NCBI GenBank assembly: GCA_034433795.1
Contig: DAOUAE010000050.1
Coordinates: 12,269-76,268 of the forward strand
DNA: 64,000 nt
Origin: DAOUAE01 sp034433795
GTDB taxonomy: Bacteria > Chloroflexota > UBA6077 > FW602-bin22 > DAOUAE01
Reading direction: 5' to 3'
Shown: piece by piece, positions 24,526 through 32,332 of the stretch
How positions within the stretch are numbered: the stretch's first letter is position 1
How the letters are laid out: each line of letters begins with the position of its first letter
Notes under the pieces: model-generated
What the model saw: only the letters and a program-made list of their open reading frames with translations
What the model was told of the DNA's origin: nothing
Database searches by the model: none
Program-made: the position numbers and the translations under genes

Positions 24526-26224
24526 TGGGCAGGCGTCGGTCACGGCCGAAGGCCCGGGGGGTGATCTTGACACCCGGCGGGGCCTGCCGGCGCTTGTACT
24601 CACTGCGGTCGACCATCTCGATGACCCGCTGGACCACGGCCGGCGGGAAGCCCATCTCGACGATGGCCTCGTAGCTCCGATCCTCCTCGACGTAGAGTTT
24701 CAGGATCGGGTCGAGGAGGTCGTAGGGGGGCAGGGTGTCGACGTCGCGCTGGCCGGGGCGGAGCTCCGCCGAGGGCTCACGCTGGAGCACCCGCTCGGGG
24801 ATGACCGGCCGGCCATCGCGCTCGTTGCGGTAGCGGGCCAGGCGGTAGACCATCGTCTTGACCACGTCCTTGAGGACGGCAAAGCCGCCGACCATATCGC
24901 CGTAGAGGGTGCAGTAGCCGGTGGCCAGCTCGCTTTTGTTGCCGGTGCTGAGGACCAGGTAGCCGAACTTGTTGGAGAAAGCCATCAGCAGATTCCCGCG
25001 GATCCGGGCCTGGATATTCTCCTCGGCCACCCCGAACGGCGTGCCGGCGAAGTAGGGGGCCAGCAGCTCCAGGTAGGTCTGGAAGGCCGGCTCGATGGAG
25101 ATTTCGAGGAGCCGGATGCCCAGGTTGCTGGCCAGGGCGCGCACGTCCTCCAGACCCTCTGGTCGGGTGAAGCGCGAGGGCATGGTCAGCCCGACCACCG
25201 CCGCCGGCCCCAGGGCGTCTACGGCGATGGTGGCGGTCAGGCTGGAGTCGATCCCTCCCGACAGCCCGACGATCACCTCGCGGAAGCCATTCTTGCGGGT
25301 GTAGTCGCCGGTGCCCAGCACCAGGGCCTGGTAGATCTCGGCCGGACTGCCGGGAGGAGCGGGCTCGGCCAGGGGGGGAGCCAGACGCGGCCGGCTGGGG
25401 GGCGGCTCGGTCGAGAGAACGTGGGTGACGGCGGGCCCCCCCACCAGCCGCTCCCGCCGCAGACGCGGGTCGTGCAGCCGCTGGCTGATGGCCACCTCCA
25501 GATCGAGGTCGACGATGAGCAGGTCCTCGGCGAACTGGCGGGCCCGAGCGATGACCTGGCCCCGTGGGTCGACGACGAAGCTGCCGCCGTCGAAGACCAG
25601 TTCGTCCTGGCCGCCGACCAGGTTCACGTAGCAGATGTAGAGGCCGTAGTCGCTGGCCCGGGTGCCGACCATCTGCTCGCGAAACTGACGCTTGCCGGCG
25701 TGGTAGGGTGAGCCGTTGATATTGATGGCCACCAGGGCCCCGCTGCGCGCCTGGTCGGCCAGCGGCGGACCGGGGTGCCAGATGTCCTCGCAGATGCTGA
25801 CGCCGACCGGCACCCCCCGGATGACGTAGACCGGGGTGGTCCGTCCGATCTGGAAGTAGCGGTCTTCGTCGAAGACGCCGTAGGTCGGCAGGTACTGCTT
25901 GTGGTAGATGTCCACCAGGCGGCCTTCGGCGATGATCGCCGCCGCGTTGTACAGGTCGTCCTGGCGGTGGGGGAAGCCGATGACCGCCACCGTCGAGCGC
26001 ACGGTCGGGAGCAGGCGCTCCAGCCAGGCCCAGCAGTCGGCGATGAACTGGGGTTTGAGGAGGAGGTCTTCGGGGGGATAGCCGGAGAGGGCCATTTCGG
26101 GGAACGCCACCAGGTCGGCCTCGGCCGCCTGGGCCTGGTCGAGGGCCTGACGGATCTTCTCGGCGTTGCCGGCGAGGTCGCCGACGGTCACGTTGATCTG
26201 GGCCAGGGCCACGCGGAAGTGCAT
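24485..26224 (-). CDS. nadE: Glutamine-dependent NAD+ synthase
   Basis: Two-domain enzyme of 579 residues that amidates nicotinic acid adenine dinucleotide. The N-terminal nitrilase-type glutaminase (about 1-260) has the Glu-Lys-Cys triad in FPEMALSGYPP, YHKQYLP and VSICEDIW. The C-terminal synthetase (about 290-579) has the ATP loop GLSGGIDSS, LSTGNKSELATGY and DLLDPILK. A complete, single-chain glutamine-dependent form. Its stop lies inside the convergent CopC-like gene. It is divergent from the serine hydrolase at 26287. Confidence 0.96.
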   Translation of the reverse strand: MHFRVALAQINVTVGDLAGNAEKIRQALDQAQAAEADLVAFPEMALSGYPPEDLLLKPQFIADCWAWLERLLPTVRSTVAVIGFPHRQDDLYNAAAIIAEGRLVDIYHKQYLPTYGVFDEDRYFQIGRTTPVYVIRGVPVGVSICEDIWHPGPPLADQARSGALVAININGSPYHAGKRQFREQMVGTRASDYGLYICYVNLVGGQDELVFDGGSFVVDPRGQVIARARQFAEDLLIVDLDLEVAISQRLHDPRLRRERLVGGPAVTHVLSTEPPPSRPRLAPPLAEPAPPGSPAEIYQALVLGTGDYTRKNGFREVIVGLSGGIDSSLTATIAVDALGPAAVVGLTMPSRFTRPEGLEDVRALASNLGIRLLEISIEPAFQTYLELLAPYFAGTPFGVAEENIQARIRGNLLMAFSNKFGYLVLSTGNKSELATGYCTLYGDMVGGFAVLKDVVKTMVYRLARYRNERDGRPVIPERVLQREPSAELRPGQRDVDTLPPYDLLDPILKLYVEEDRSYEAIVEMGFPPAVVQRVIEMVDRSEYKRRQAPPGVKITPRAFGRDRRLPITNRYRPFPLVEG

Positions 26225-26286
26225 GGTGTCTCCCTCTCTGGTCTGCGCTTTGCACCCGGCGGTGTGAGCAACAGGCGGGGGCCGTC

Positions 26287-27123
26287 ATGCGCCTGATCAC
26301 GTTCGTCAGCCTGCTGGCGCTGACCGGCTGCGCCATCGCCGGGCTGTCAGGCTCATTGTACCAGCCTTCATCGGCGCCGCCGACCTCACCGGTCGCCGGC
26401 GCGCCGGCCACCCCGGTCCCCGAGCCGACGCTGGCCACGGTCGTCGCTCCCTTCCTCCACCCGCCGGACGGCCAGATCAGTCTGGTGGTCCACCATCTTC
26501 GGACCGGCGAGCAGGTGACCTGGCAGGCGGAGGAGCCCCGGCCGGCGGCCAGCCTTTATAAACTGGCGCTGCTCGTGGCCGTCTACGGGGAGGAACGCCG
26601 GGGGCACCTGACCCTGGCTGAGGTCCTTCCGGATGGACGATCGGTTGCAGAGGGGCTGTTCGATATGATCACCTGGAGCGACAACGAGGCGGCGCTGGCC
26701 CTTCTGCGCCGGCTGGGACTGGCGCGGGTGAACGCTTTTCTGGCCGCTCAGGGGCTGCGGCAGACCGTGATCGCCGAGGAGGCGTGGACCAGCGCCGCTG
26801 ATGTGGCCCGGCTGCTCGTGGCCATGGCGCGGGGCCAGGCGGTGGACGCCGAGGCCAGCGCGGCCATGCTGGCCCTCCTGCGGCAGCAGCAGATCCGCGA
26901 CCGGCTGCCGCGCTATCTCCCGCCGACCGTGCCGGTCGCCCACAAAACCGGCGATCTGCCAGGGGTGCGCTATGACGCCGGCCTCGTTGAGGGGCCGGCG
27001 GGGCCTTATATCCTCGTGGTCATGCTGACCGACCTCGCCGATGAGGAGGCCGGGGTCGAGTGGATCGCCCGTCTCTCGCAGGCGGTCTACGGCTATTTCG
27101 CCCGCCTGACGCCGCGCGCCTGA
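26287..27123 (+). CDS. Class A beta-lactamase-like serine hydrolase lipoprotein
   Basis: 278 residues. Lipoprotein signal with lipobox LTGC (Cys15), then a Pro/Ala linker (about 25-50). The hydrolase domain has S89-L-Y-K92 (SxxK), S-D-N (TWSDNEAA) and H-K-T-G. The fold is that of class A beta-lactamases and related D,D-peptidase-like proteins. The typical E166 omega-loop motif (ExxLN) is not evident, so real beta-lactamase activity is uncertain; a wall-modifying hydrolase is equally possible. Anchored on the outer face of the membrane. Divergent from nadE. Confidence 0.8.
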   Translation: MRLITFVSLLALTGCAIAGLSGSLYQPSSAPPTSPVAGAPATPVPEPTLATVVAPFLHPPDGQISLVVHHLRTGEQVTWQAEEPRPAASLYKLALLVAVYGEERRGHLTLAEVLPDGRSVAEGLFDMITWSDNEAALALLRRLGLARVNAFLAAQGLRQTVIAEEAWTSAADVARLLVAMARGQAVDAEASAAMLALLRQQQIRDRLPRYLPPTVPVAHKTGDLPGVRYDAGLVEGPAGPYILVVMLTDLADEEAGVEWIARLSQAVYGYFARLTPRA

Positions 27124-27136
27124 CGGCGGGCCGCTA

Positions 27137-27165
27137 TTGACTTCCCTCCGGCCCTTCGCTATAGT
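27137..27165 (+). promoter_or_regulatory. Promoter of the isomerase-dehydrogenase pair
   Basis: TTGACT (27137-27142), 17 bases, TATAGT (27160-27165): a near-consensus sigma-70 promoter. The leader of about 90 bases to ATG 27261 shows no clear regulatory fold. Confidence 0.65.
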
Positions 27166-27260
27166 CAGAATCAGCGGCTAGCCCGAGCCCAGGACTGCTT
27201 GCCCGCCTGGTCGGGCGCGCTGGGGCTGAGACGAACGAGAACCGCGTGGGGGAGGTCAGC

Positions 27261-28250
27261 ATGCCACGGCCAGTGACCCTCTTTACCGGGCAATGGGCCG
27301 ACCTGCCGTTGGAGGTTATGGCCCAGAAGGCCAAAGAGTTCGGCTACGACGGTCTGGAACTGGCCTGCTGGGGTGGGCACTTCGACATCGAGCGGGGTGC
27401 TCGCGACAAGTCCTACTGCGACAGCATCCGCGAGCTGCTCGGCAAGTACGGGCTGGGCGTGTGGGCGATCAGCGCGCATCTCCAGGGCCAGATGGTCCTC
27501 GACCATCTGGACAGCCGGACCGACGCCTGGGTGCCGCCGCACCTGGCCGGCAAGCCCGAGGAGAAGCGCAAGTGGGCCATCGAGCAGATGAAACTGGCGG
27601 CGGTGGCGGCCAGGAACCTGGGTGTCAGTGTGGTCAACGGCTTCACCGGATCCTCGATCTGGCATCTGGTCTACGCCTTCCCGCCGGTGCCGCAGTCGAT
27701 GATCGATGAGGGCTACGCCCTCTTCGCCGAGCGCTGGAACCCGATCCTGGACGTCTACCGCGAGAACGGGGTCCGCTTTGCGCTGGAGGTGCATCCGACC
27801 GAGATCGCCTTCGACTACTACTCGGCCCAGCGCGCGCTCGAGGCGATCAACCACCGGCCGGAGTTCGGCTTCAATTTCGACCCCAGCCATCTGCACTGGC
27901 AGGGCATGAAGCCGGAGCTCTTCGTCTACGACTTCCGCGACCGCATCTTCCACGTCCACATCAAGGAGTCCAAGGTCACGCTGGACGGGCGGAGCGGCAT
28001 CCTCGGCTCGCACCTGCCCTTCGGCGATCCACGCCGGGGCTGGGACTTTGTCTCGCCGGGCCGGGGTGGGGTGAACTTTGAGGCCATCATCCGCGCCCTG
28101 AACCACATCGGCTACCAGGGCCCGCTCTCGGTTGAGTGGGAGGACAACGGCATGGACCGGGAGTTCGGGGCCCGCGAGGCCTGCGAGTTCGTCCGCCGTC
28201 TCAACTTCCCGCCCTCGCAGGTCTCGTTCGAGGCCGCCTTCCAGCGCTGA
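27261..28250 (+). CDS. Sugar phosphate isomerase/epimerase (xylose isomerase-like TIM barrel)
   Basis: 329 residues. AP-endonuclease-2/IolE-type TIM barrel with metal-site candidates in ALEVHPTEI (Glu/His), FNFDPSHLHWQG (Asp/His), HVHIKES (His) and SVEWEDNGMDREFG (Glu). It probably acts on a keto-sugar or inositol derivative. ATG 27261 is behind GGGGGAGG. Partner oxidoreductase follows 34 bases later, a pairing common in sugar or inositol catabolism. Substrate cannot be named. Confidence 0.85.
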   Translation: MPRPVTLFTGQWADLPLEVMAQKAKEFGYDGLELACWGGHFDIERGARDKSYCDSIRELLGKYGLGVWAISAHLQGQMVLDHLDSRTDAWVPPHLAGKPEEKRKWAIEQMKLAAVAARNLGVSVVNGFTGSSIWHLVYAFPPVPQSMIDEGYALFAERWNPILDVYRENGVRFALEVHPTEIAFDYYSAQRALEAINHRPEFGFNFDPSHLHWQGMKPELFVYDFRDRIFHVHIKESKVTLDGRSGILGSHLPFGDPRRGWDFVSPGRGGVNFEAIIRALNHIGYQGPLSVEWEDNGMDREFGAREACEFVRRLNFPPSQVSFEAAFQR

Positions 28251-28284
28251 CCGGGCGCCCATACCCGCTCACAGGAGGAGATCG

Positions 28285-29484
28285 ATGGCTGAGGAACAGG
28301 TCGGATTTGTGACCATGGGCGAGGCGGCCGGGCAGGTCGGGGAGATCCCGACCATCGGGGTCGGGATGCTCGGCTACGCCTTTATGGGCAAGGCCCACAC
28401 CAACGCCTACAAGAAGATCCCCTACATCTGCTGGCCGCCGGCGGCCATCCCCAAACTGGTGGCCATCTGCGGCCGCAACGAGGCGGCGGTCAGCGAGGCC
28501 GCCCGCCGCTACGGTTTCGCCCGCTACTATACCCAGTGGCAGCAGCTGGTGGCTGATCCCGAGGTCGAACTCTTCGACAACGGGGCGCCGAACAACCTGC
28601 ACGCCGAGCCCTGCATCGCCGCCGCCGAGGCCGGCAAGCATATCATCTGCGAGAAGCCGCTCGGGCGCACCGCCGCCGAGGCCAGGGCCATGCTGGAGGC
28701 GGTCAAGAAGGCCGGGGTGAAGCACGCCTGCGCCTTCAACTACCGCTTCGTGCCGGCGGTCCGTCTGGCCAAAGAGCTCATCGACCGGGGCGATCTGGGC
28801 CAGATCTATCACTTCCGGGCCCGCTATCTCCAGGAGTGGATCGCCGATCCGAACTTCCCGAAGGTCTGGCGGCTGGACAAGCAGATCGCCGGCTCGGGCG
28901 TGCTGGGCGACCTGGGAGCCCATATTATCGACCTGGCCCGCTTCCTGGTCGGCGAGCCGAAGGCGGTCAACGGCCTGACCCGGACGTTCATCAAAGAGCG
29001 CCCGCTGCCCGACGGCTCGGGCCGCGGGATCGTGGATGTGGACGACGCCTTCGTGGCCCTGGTCGACTTCGAGAACGGCGCTCTGGGGACCCTGGAGGCG
29101 ACCCGTTTCGCCCGTGGCCGCAAGAACCACAACACCTTCGAGATCAACGGCTCGAAGGGGACCATCGTCTTCGATCTGGAGCGGCTGAACGAGCTCCAGT
29201 TCTTCAGCGTTGACCAGCCCCGGGAGGTCCAGGGCTTCACCACCATCCTGGTGACCGAGTCGTACCACCCCTACTGGAAGTTCTGGTGGCCGCACGGCCA
29301 CATCATCGGCTGGGAGCACACCTTCGTTCACGAACTGAACCACTTCATCGAGGCCATCAAGCTCAACAAGCCGGTCGAGCCGTACGGGGCCACCTTCGAG
29401 GATGGCTACCGGGCGGCGGTGATCTGCGACGCCATCCTGACCTCGGCCGAGAACGGCGGCGAGCGGGTCGAGATCCGTTACTGA
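28285..29484 (+). CDS. Gfo/Idh/MocA-family oxidoreductase
   Basis: 399 residues. N-terminal Rossmann domain with GVGMLGYAFMGKAH (dinucleotide loop), then the catalytic-type CEKPLG (Lys). The C-terminal beta domain has the GSGVLGDLGAHIIDLARF motif with the expected His and Asp. It likely oxidises a sugar or polyol with NAD(P). The start at ATG 28285 is preceded by AGGAGGAG. Operon partner of the isomerase upstream and closed by a strong terminator. Confidence 0.9.
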   Translation: MAEEQVGFVTMGEAAGQVGEIPTIGVGMLGYAFMGKAHTNAYKKIPYICWPPAAIPKLVAICGRNEAAVSEAARRYGFARYYTQWQQLVADPEVELFDNGAPNNLHAEPCIAAAEAGKHIICEKPLGRTAAEARAMLEAVKKAGVKHACAFNYRFVPAVRLAKELIDRGDLGQIYHFRARYLQEWIADPNFPKVWRLDKQIAGSGVLGDLGAHIIDLARFLVGEPKAVNGLTRTFIKERPLPDGSGRGIVDVDDAFVALVDFENGALGTLEATRFARGRKNHNTFEINGSKGTIVFDLERLNELQFFSVDQPREVQGFTTILVTESYHPYWKFWWPHGHIIGWEHTFVHELNHFIEAIKLNKPVEPYGATFEDGYRAAVICDAILTSAENGGERVEIRY

Positions 29485-29498
29485 AAGCCGGTCTCGCC

Positions 29499-29533
29499 GG
29501 CCCCCAGGGGCCTGGCCCCCTGGGGGCCTTTTT
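29499..29533 (+). terminator. Intrinsic terminator
   Basis: Perfect 12-base stem (GGCCCCCAGGGG, 29499-29510; CCCCTGGGGGCC, 29517-29528), 6-base loop and TTTTT at 29529-29533. It ends the isomerase-dehydrogenase transcript. The clearest intrinsic terminator in the window. Confidence 0.9.
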
Positions 29534-29557
29534 CTCTGTCCCAGGGGCGTTACCGTC

Positions 29558-30442
29558 TCACCGGCCGCCCGTCAACCAGCCGGTGAGCCACGACCGGCGC
29601 CGATGGGTCAGCTGGAGCAGCACCCGGATACGCTGCTCGCCCCCGTTGGAGCGGATGATCAGCCCTCCTTCGAGGGAGACCGATGCGGGGCCGGGCGAGG
29701 TCCAGAACCCGTGGAGCACCTGGGGGTCGGCGATGACGGTGAGAGCCACCTCGTTGCCGACGAATTCGGTGGGCTGGACCTGGAGCCAGTCGCCACGGGG
29801 GAAAACAGTTCCGCGCAGGAGCCCCTGGCCGGTGTTGCGCAGGCGCAGGGTCTGGCGCGCGCGCTGGCCGGGGCCGAGGGTGCCGAGGTCCAGGCTCTCC
29901 GGCTGGACCTCCAGGAGGGGCCCGCGCGCCTCTGTCTGCAGGAGAACCGGCACCGTGACCGCCCCGCCGTTGGTGGCGATGGTGACCGTCGTCTGGTAGA
30001 CAACGCCGGGGGCCAGCGTCCGGGTATCGGCGGTCACCGTCAGACGCAGACGCTGGGCGGCGAAACGGGTCGGGCTGACGTGCAGCCAGTCGGCCAGCCA
30101 GTGCACAGTTCCCCGGAGCAGGCTGTCATCCGCGTTCCACACCGCGAGCGCGGCCTGGACGGGCGCCCCCACCGGCACCGGGCCGAGGTCGAGCCGGACG
30201 GGGCAGACTTCCAGGCGTGGCCGGCCGGGGCGGCGAGTCCGCCGGGCGTCGTAGGCGGCCCGCTGGACCGGGTCGCGCAGGACGGCGTAGGCGGCGTTGA
30301 TCTCGCGCATCCGCCGCTCCGCCTCCGGCGAGGGGTTGAGATCGGGATGGTATTTTCGACAGAGCCGGCGGTAGGCGGCCTCGATGACCTCGGGCTCGGC
30401 CGCCGGGTCTACCTGGAGAATGCGATAGTAGTCTGGTTCCAT
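29558..30442 (-). CDS. DnaJ-domain protein fused to two beta-sandwich repeats
   Basis: 294 residues. Residues 4-65 are a J domain (YYRILQVDPAAEPE, then RKYHPDLNPS with the essential HPD, then AYAVLRDPVQRAAYD) that would stimulate an Hsp70. From about residue 75 two copies of a roughly 95-residue Ig-like repeat follow: each begins L-D-L-G-x-x-x-x-G, has RGTV mid-repeat and a D-W-L motif. No Gly/Phe region, zinc finger or C-terminal substrate domain of classic DnaJ is present. The protein has no signal sequence, so the Ig-like repeats should be cytoplasmic. Function unknown. Same strand as the small anchored protein upstream. Confidence 0.8.
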   Translation of the reverse strand: MEPDYYRILQVDPAAEPEVIEAAYRRLCRKYHPDLNPSPEAERRMREINAAYAVLRDPVQRAAYDARRTRRPGRPRLEVCPVRLDLGPVPVGAPVQAALAVWNADDSLLRGTVHWLADWLHVSPTRFAAQRLRLTVTADTRTLAPGVVYQTTVTIATNGGAVTVPVLLQTEARGPLLEVQPESLDLGTLGPGQRARQTLRLRNTGQGLLRGTVFPRGDWLQVQPTEFVGNEVALTVIADPQVLHGFWTSPGPASVSLEGGLIIRSNGGEQRIRVLLQLTHRRRSWLTGWLTGGR

Positions 30443-30463
30443 CGGCCGATCAGCAGTCTGCGC

Positions 30464-30844
30464 TCACCGAACAATCAGCCGGACGGTGCTGTACCGGCGC
30501 TGGAGTTCGACCCACGGCAGCCGCAGCACCAGGGTCAGGACAGCGCTGCCGGGCGAAGGCGGGACCACCTCCTGGAGAGCCGGGTGCCAGCGGCCGTCCT
30601 CTCCCCGGACCACGGTGAGCAGGTAGTGAGCGGTCGGCCCGCCGGGCGGAGCCCCAGCGCCGGGCGGCAGGTGGTAGACCTGGACCTGGGGCGGGCCGGG
30701 AACGACGCCGACCAGCGACGGCGTCCTGTCCGGCGTCGGCCCGCGCCCCGGCGTCCATCCCTCCAGAGTCGGCCGGGCGGGCGCCAGCAAGAGCCAGGCC
30801 AGGCCCAGCCCGGCCAGCAGTCCGATGATCAGCTCGATGGCCAC
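30464..30844 (-). CDS. Small membrane-anchored hypothetical protein
   Basis: About 126 residues from GTG 30844 (AGGTGG shortly upstream); ATG 30904 would add 20 basic residues but lacks a ribosome site. One N-terminal anchor (about 3-22, IELIIGLLAGLGLAWLLLA), a Pro/Gly/Thr linker, and a C-terminal region (HYLLTVVRGEDGRW; VLTLVLRLPWVELQRRY) that may be a small beta fold. Not recognised. It precedes the DnaJ fusion on the same strand, 21 bases apart. Between 30905 and 30920 there is a perfect inverted repeat (ATCGGGA-TTT-TCCCGAT) that could serve its promoter. Confidence 0.6.
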   Translation of the reverse strand: MAIELIIGLLAGLGLAWLLLAPARPTLEGWTPGRGPTPDRTPSLVGVVPGPPQVQVYHLPPGAGAPPGGPTAHYLLTVVRGEDGRWHPALQEVVPPSPGSAVLTLVLRLPWVELQRRYSTVRLIVR

Positions 30845-30985
30845 GGTCGCCCACCTGCGTTTCGGCTCGACGGCGCCGTAGCAGAGTTTACGGGCCGGCC
30901 CCATCCCCCGGTATCGGGATTTTCCCGATCTTCAGACGAAAGCGCCTGTATCGCGGGCCACGGGGTGGCTCGTGCCCCGGAGGGG

Positions 30986-31014
30986 CTGGCAGGGGCGGTC
31001 GAGTGTGGTATGAT
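30986..31014 (+). promoter_or_regulatory. Candidate promoter of the coiled-coil/PBP2-like/rodA transcript
   Basis: CTGGCA (30986-30991), 17 bases, TATGAT (31009-31014). Transcription would start near 31021, about 28 bases before GTG 31049. Confidence 0.5.
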
Positions 31015-31048
31015 CGGCACGGTCTCAATCCTCACCGGGAAGAGTGCT

Positions 31049-32332
31049 GTGGACGAGCGACCGGACGGCCAGCCGCCCTCGTGGCGATGGCTCGCGGACC
31101 GGCAGGAGCAGGAGCAGCAGGCCCTCCGCCGACTCCAGCAGGAGGGCGAGCGGCTGTGGAAGCAGCTCCAGGAGCAGGCGGCCCAGCTGCAGGAGGTCGC
31201 GGCCGCTGTCCTGCGCCTTCAGGACGGTCTGGCCCGGCTGCCGCTGCTTGAGGAGGCTCTGCGGCAGGTCCGGGAGCAGGCAGAGGAGTGGCGCCAGCGG
31301 ATCGAGACCCAGCACCAGCTCTACGAGCAGGCCATCGCCCTGCGCTCGGTCGAGACCGAGCGCGACCGCCGGGCTCTGGCGGAGGTCCGTCAGGCGCTGG
31401 ACGCCCTCGCCCAGCAGCAGGAAGCCCTGCAGACCCGTCTGGCCCTGCTCGCCCAGGAGGTCCGACGCGATCAGGGCGCGGTCCAGACGCTGCCCGGCCA
31501 GGTCCAGGAGATCGAGCGCCGTTTGCTCGCTTTCCACGAACGGCTGCTGGCGCTGGAGGAGCAGCAGCGGCGGCTGCAGGGTCAGATCACCACCGGCGCC
31601 GAGGAGACCGGACATCTGCAGCAGGACCTGCGGCGGATCGGTGAATGGCAGCAGCTGGTGGACCAGCGCTGGAACCGTCTTCTGGCCGATCTTCAGCAGC
31701 AGGCCGAGCAGTGGCGGGCGGCCCTGGCCGACCAGCAGCGTCCTTTCCAGCATCTCAGCGCCCAGCTCGACGCTCTGCGCGAGGGGCTCGTCCAGACCCA
31801 GCGGGAGCTGCAGACCCTGCAGCAGCGTCTGGACGGCCAGGAGACCCGGCACGGTCAGACCCTGGCTCAGCTTCAGAGGCTGCAGAGCAGCCTGGAGCGT
31901 CTGGAAGAGACGCTGACGGCCGGTCAGCAGCGTCTGGAGGAGCACCGTCGGGGGATACTGGCGGTCGAGCAGGTCCAGGCGGCGCTGGCCCGTGACCTGC
32001 AGGAGCTGAGCGCAGCGCTGGCCGGCCTCCAGAGCCAGGTTCCCGCGTTGCGCCGCGACCTCGACCAGCTGGCCAGCGACCTGCGGCAGACCCAGGCCGA
32101 TCTGGTCCGGCTGGGCGACGATCTGGGCCAGGCCGACGCCCTGCTGGCCCAGCGGCTGACCGAGCACCTGGCCCGCGCCGAGGATCGGCGGGAGGCTCTC
32201 GCCGAACACCTGCGGTCGCTGGCGCGCTGGCTCCAGGTGACCCAGGAGCGCTGGTGGCGCTCTCTGGAGCAGCATCAGCGTGAATTGAACGAGCTGCTCG
32301 CCCGCCTTCAGTCGCCCGACCATGCCCGCTGA
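31049..32332 (+). CDS. Long coiled-coil protein
   Basis: 427 residues, almost entirely heptad-patterned Leu/Gln/Glu/Arg sequence from about residue 15 to the end, with no membrane segment or signal. Repeating blocks such as QLxxLxxxLxxxQ suggest one long alpha-helical rod. GTG 31049 follows GGGAAGAG by four bases. It overlaps the start of the PBP2-like gene by 11 bases and is in the rodA transcript, so a role as an intracellular scaffold for elongation or shape is plausible (inference). I do not recognise a named family; chance resemblance to SMC-type coiled coils means little. Confidence 0.7.
   Translation: MDERPDGQPPSWRWLADRQEQEQQALRRLQQEGERLWKQLQEQAAQLQEVAAAVLRLQDGLARLPLLEEALRQVREQAEEWRQRIETQHQLYEQAIALRSVETERDRRALAEVRQALDALAQQQEALQTRLALLAQEVRRDQGAVQTLPGQVQEIERRLLAFHERLLALEEQQRRLQGQITTGAEETGHLQQDLRRIGEWQQLVDQRWNRLLADLQQQAEQWRAALADQQRPFQHLSAQLDALREGLVQTQRELQTLQQRLDGQETRHGQTLAQLQRLQSSLERLEETLTAGQQRLEEHRRGILAVEQVQAALARDLQELSAALAGLQSQVPALRRDLDQLASDLRQTQADLVRLGDDLGQADALLAQRLTEHLARAEDRREALAEHLRSLARWLQVTQERWWRSLEQHQRELNELLARLQSPDHAR

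Noticed and set aside
29603..31048. A plus-strand frame extending the coiled-coil protein upstream by nearly 500 codons
   Set aside because: It runs antisense through the DnaJ fusion and the small anchored protein, both with recognisable features. The coiled coil begins after GTG 31049, which has its own ribosome site and promoter.
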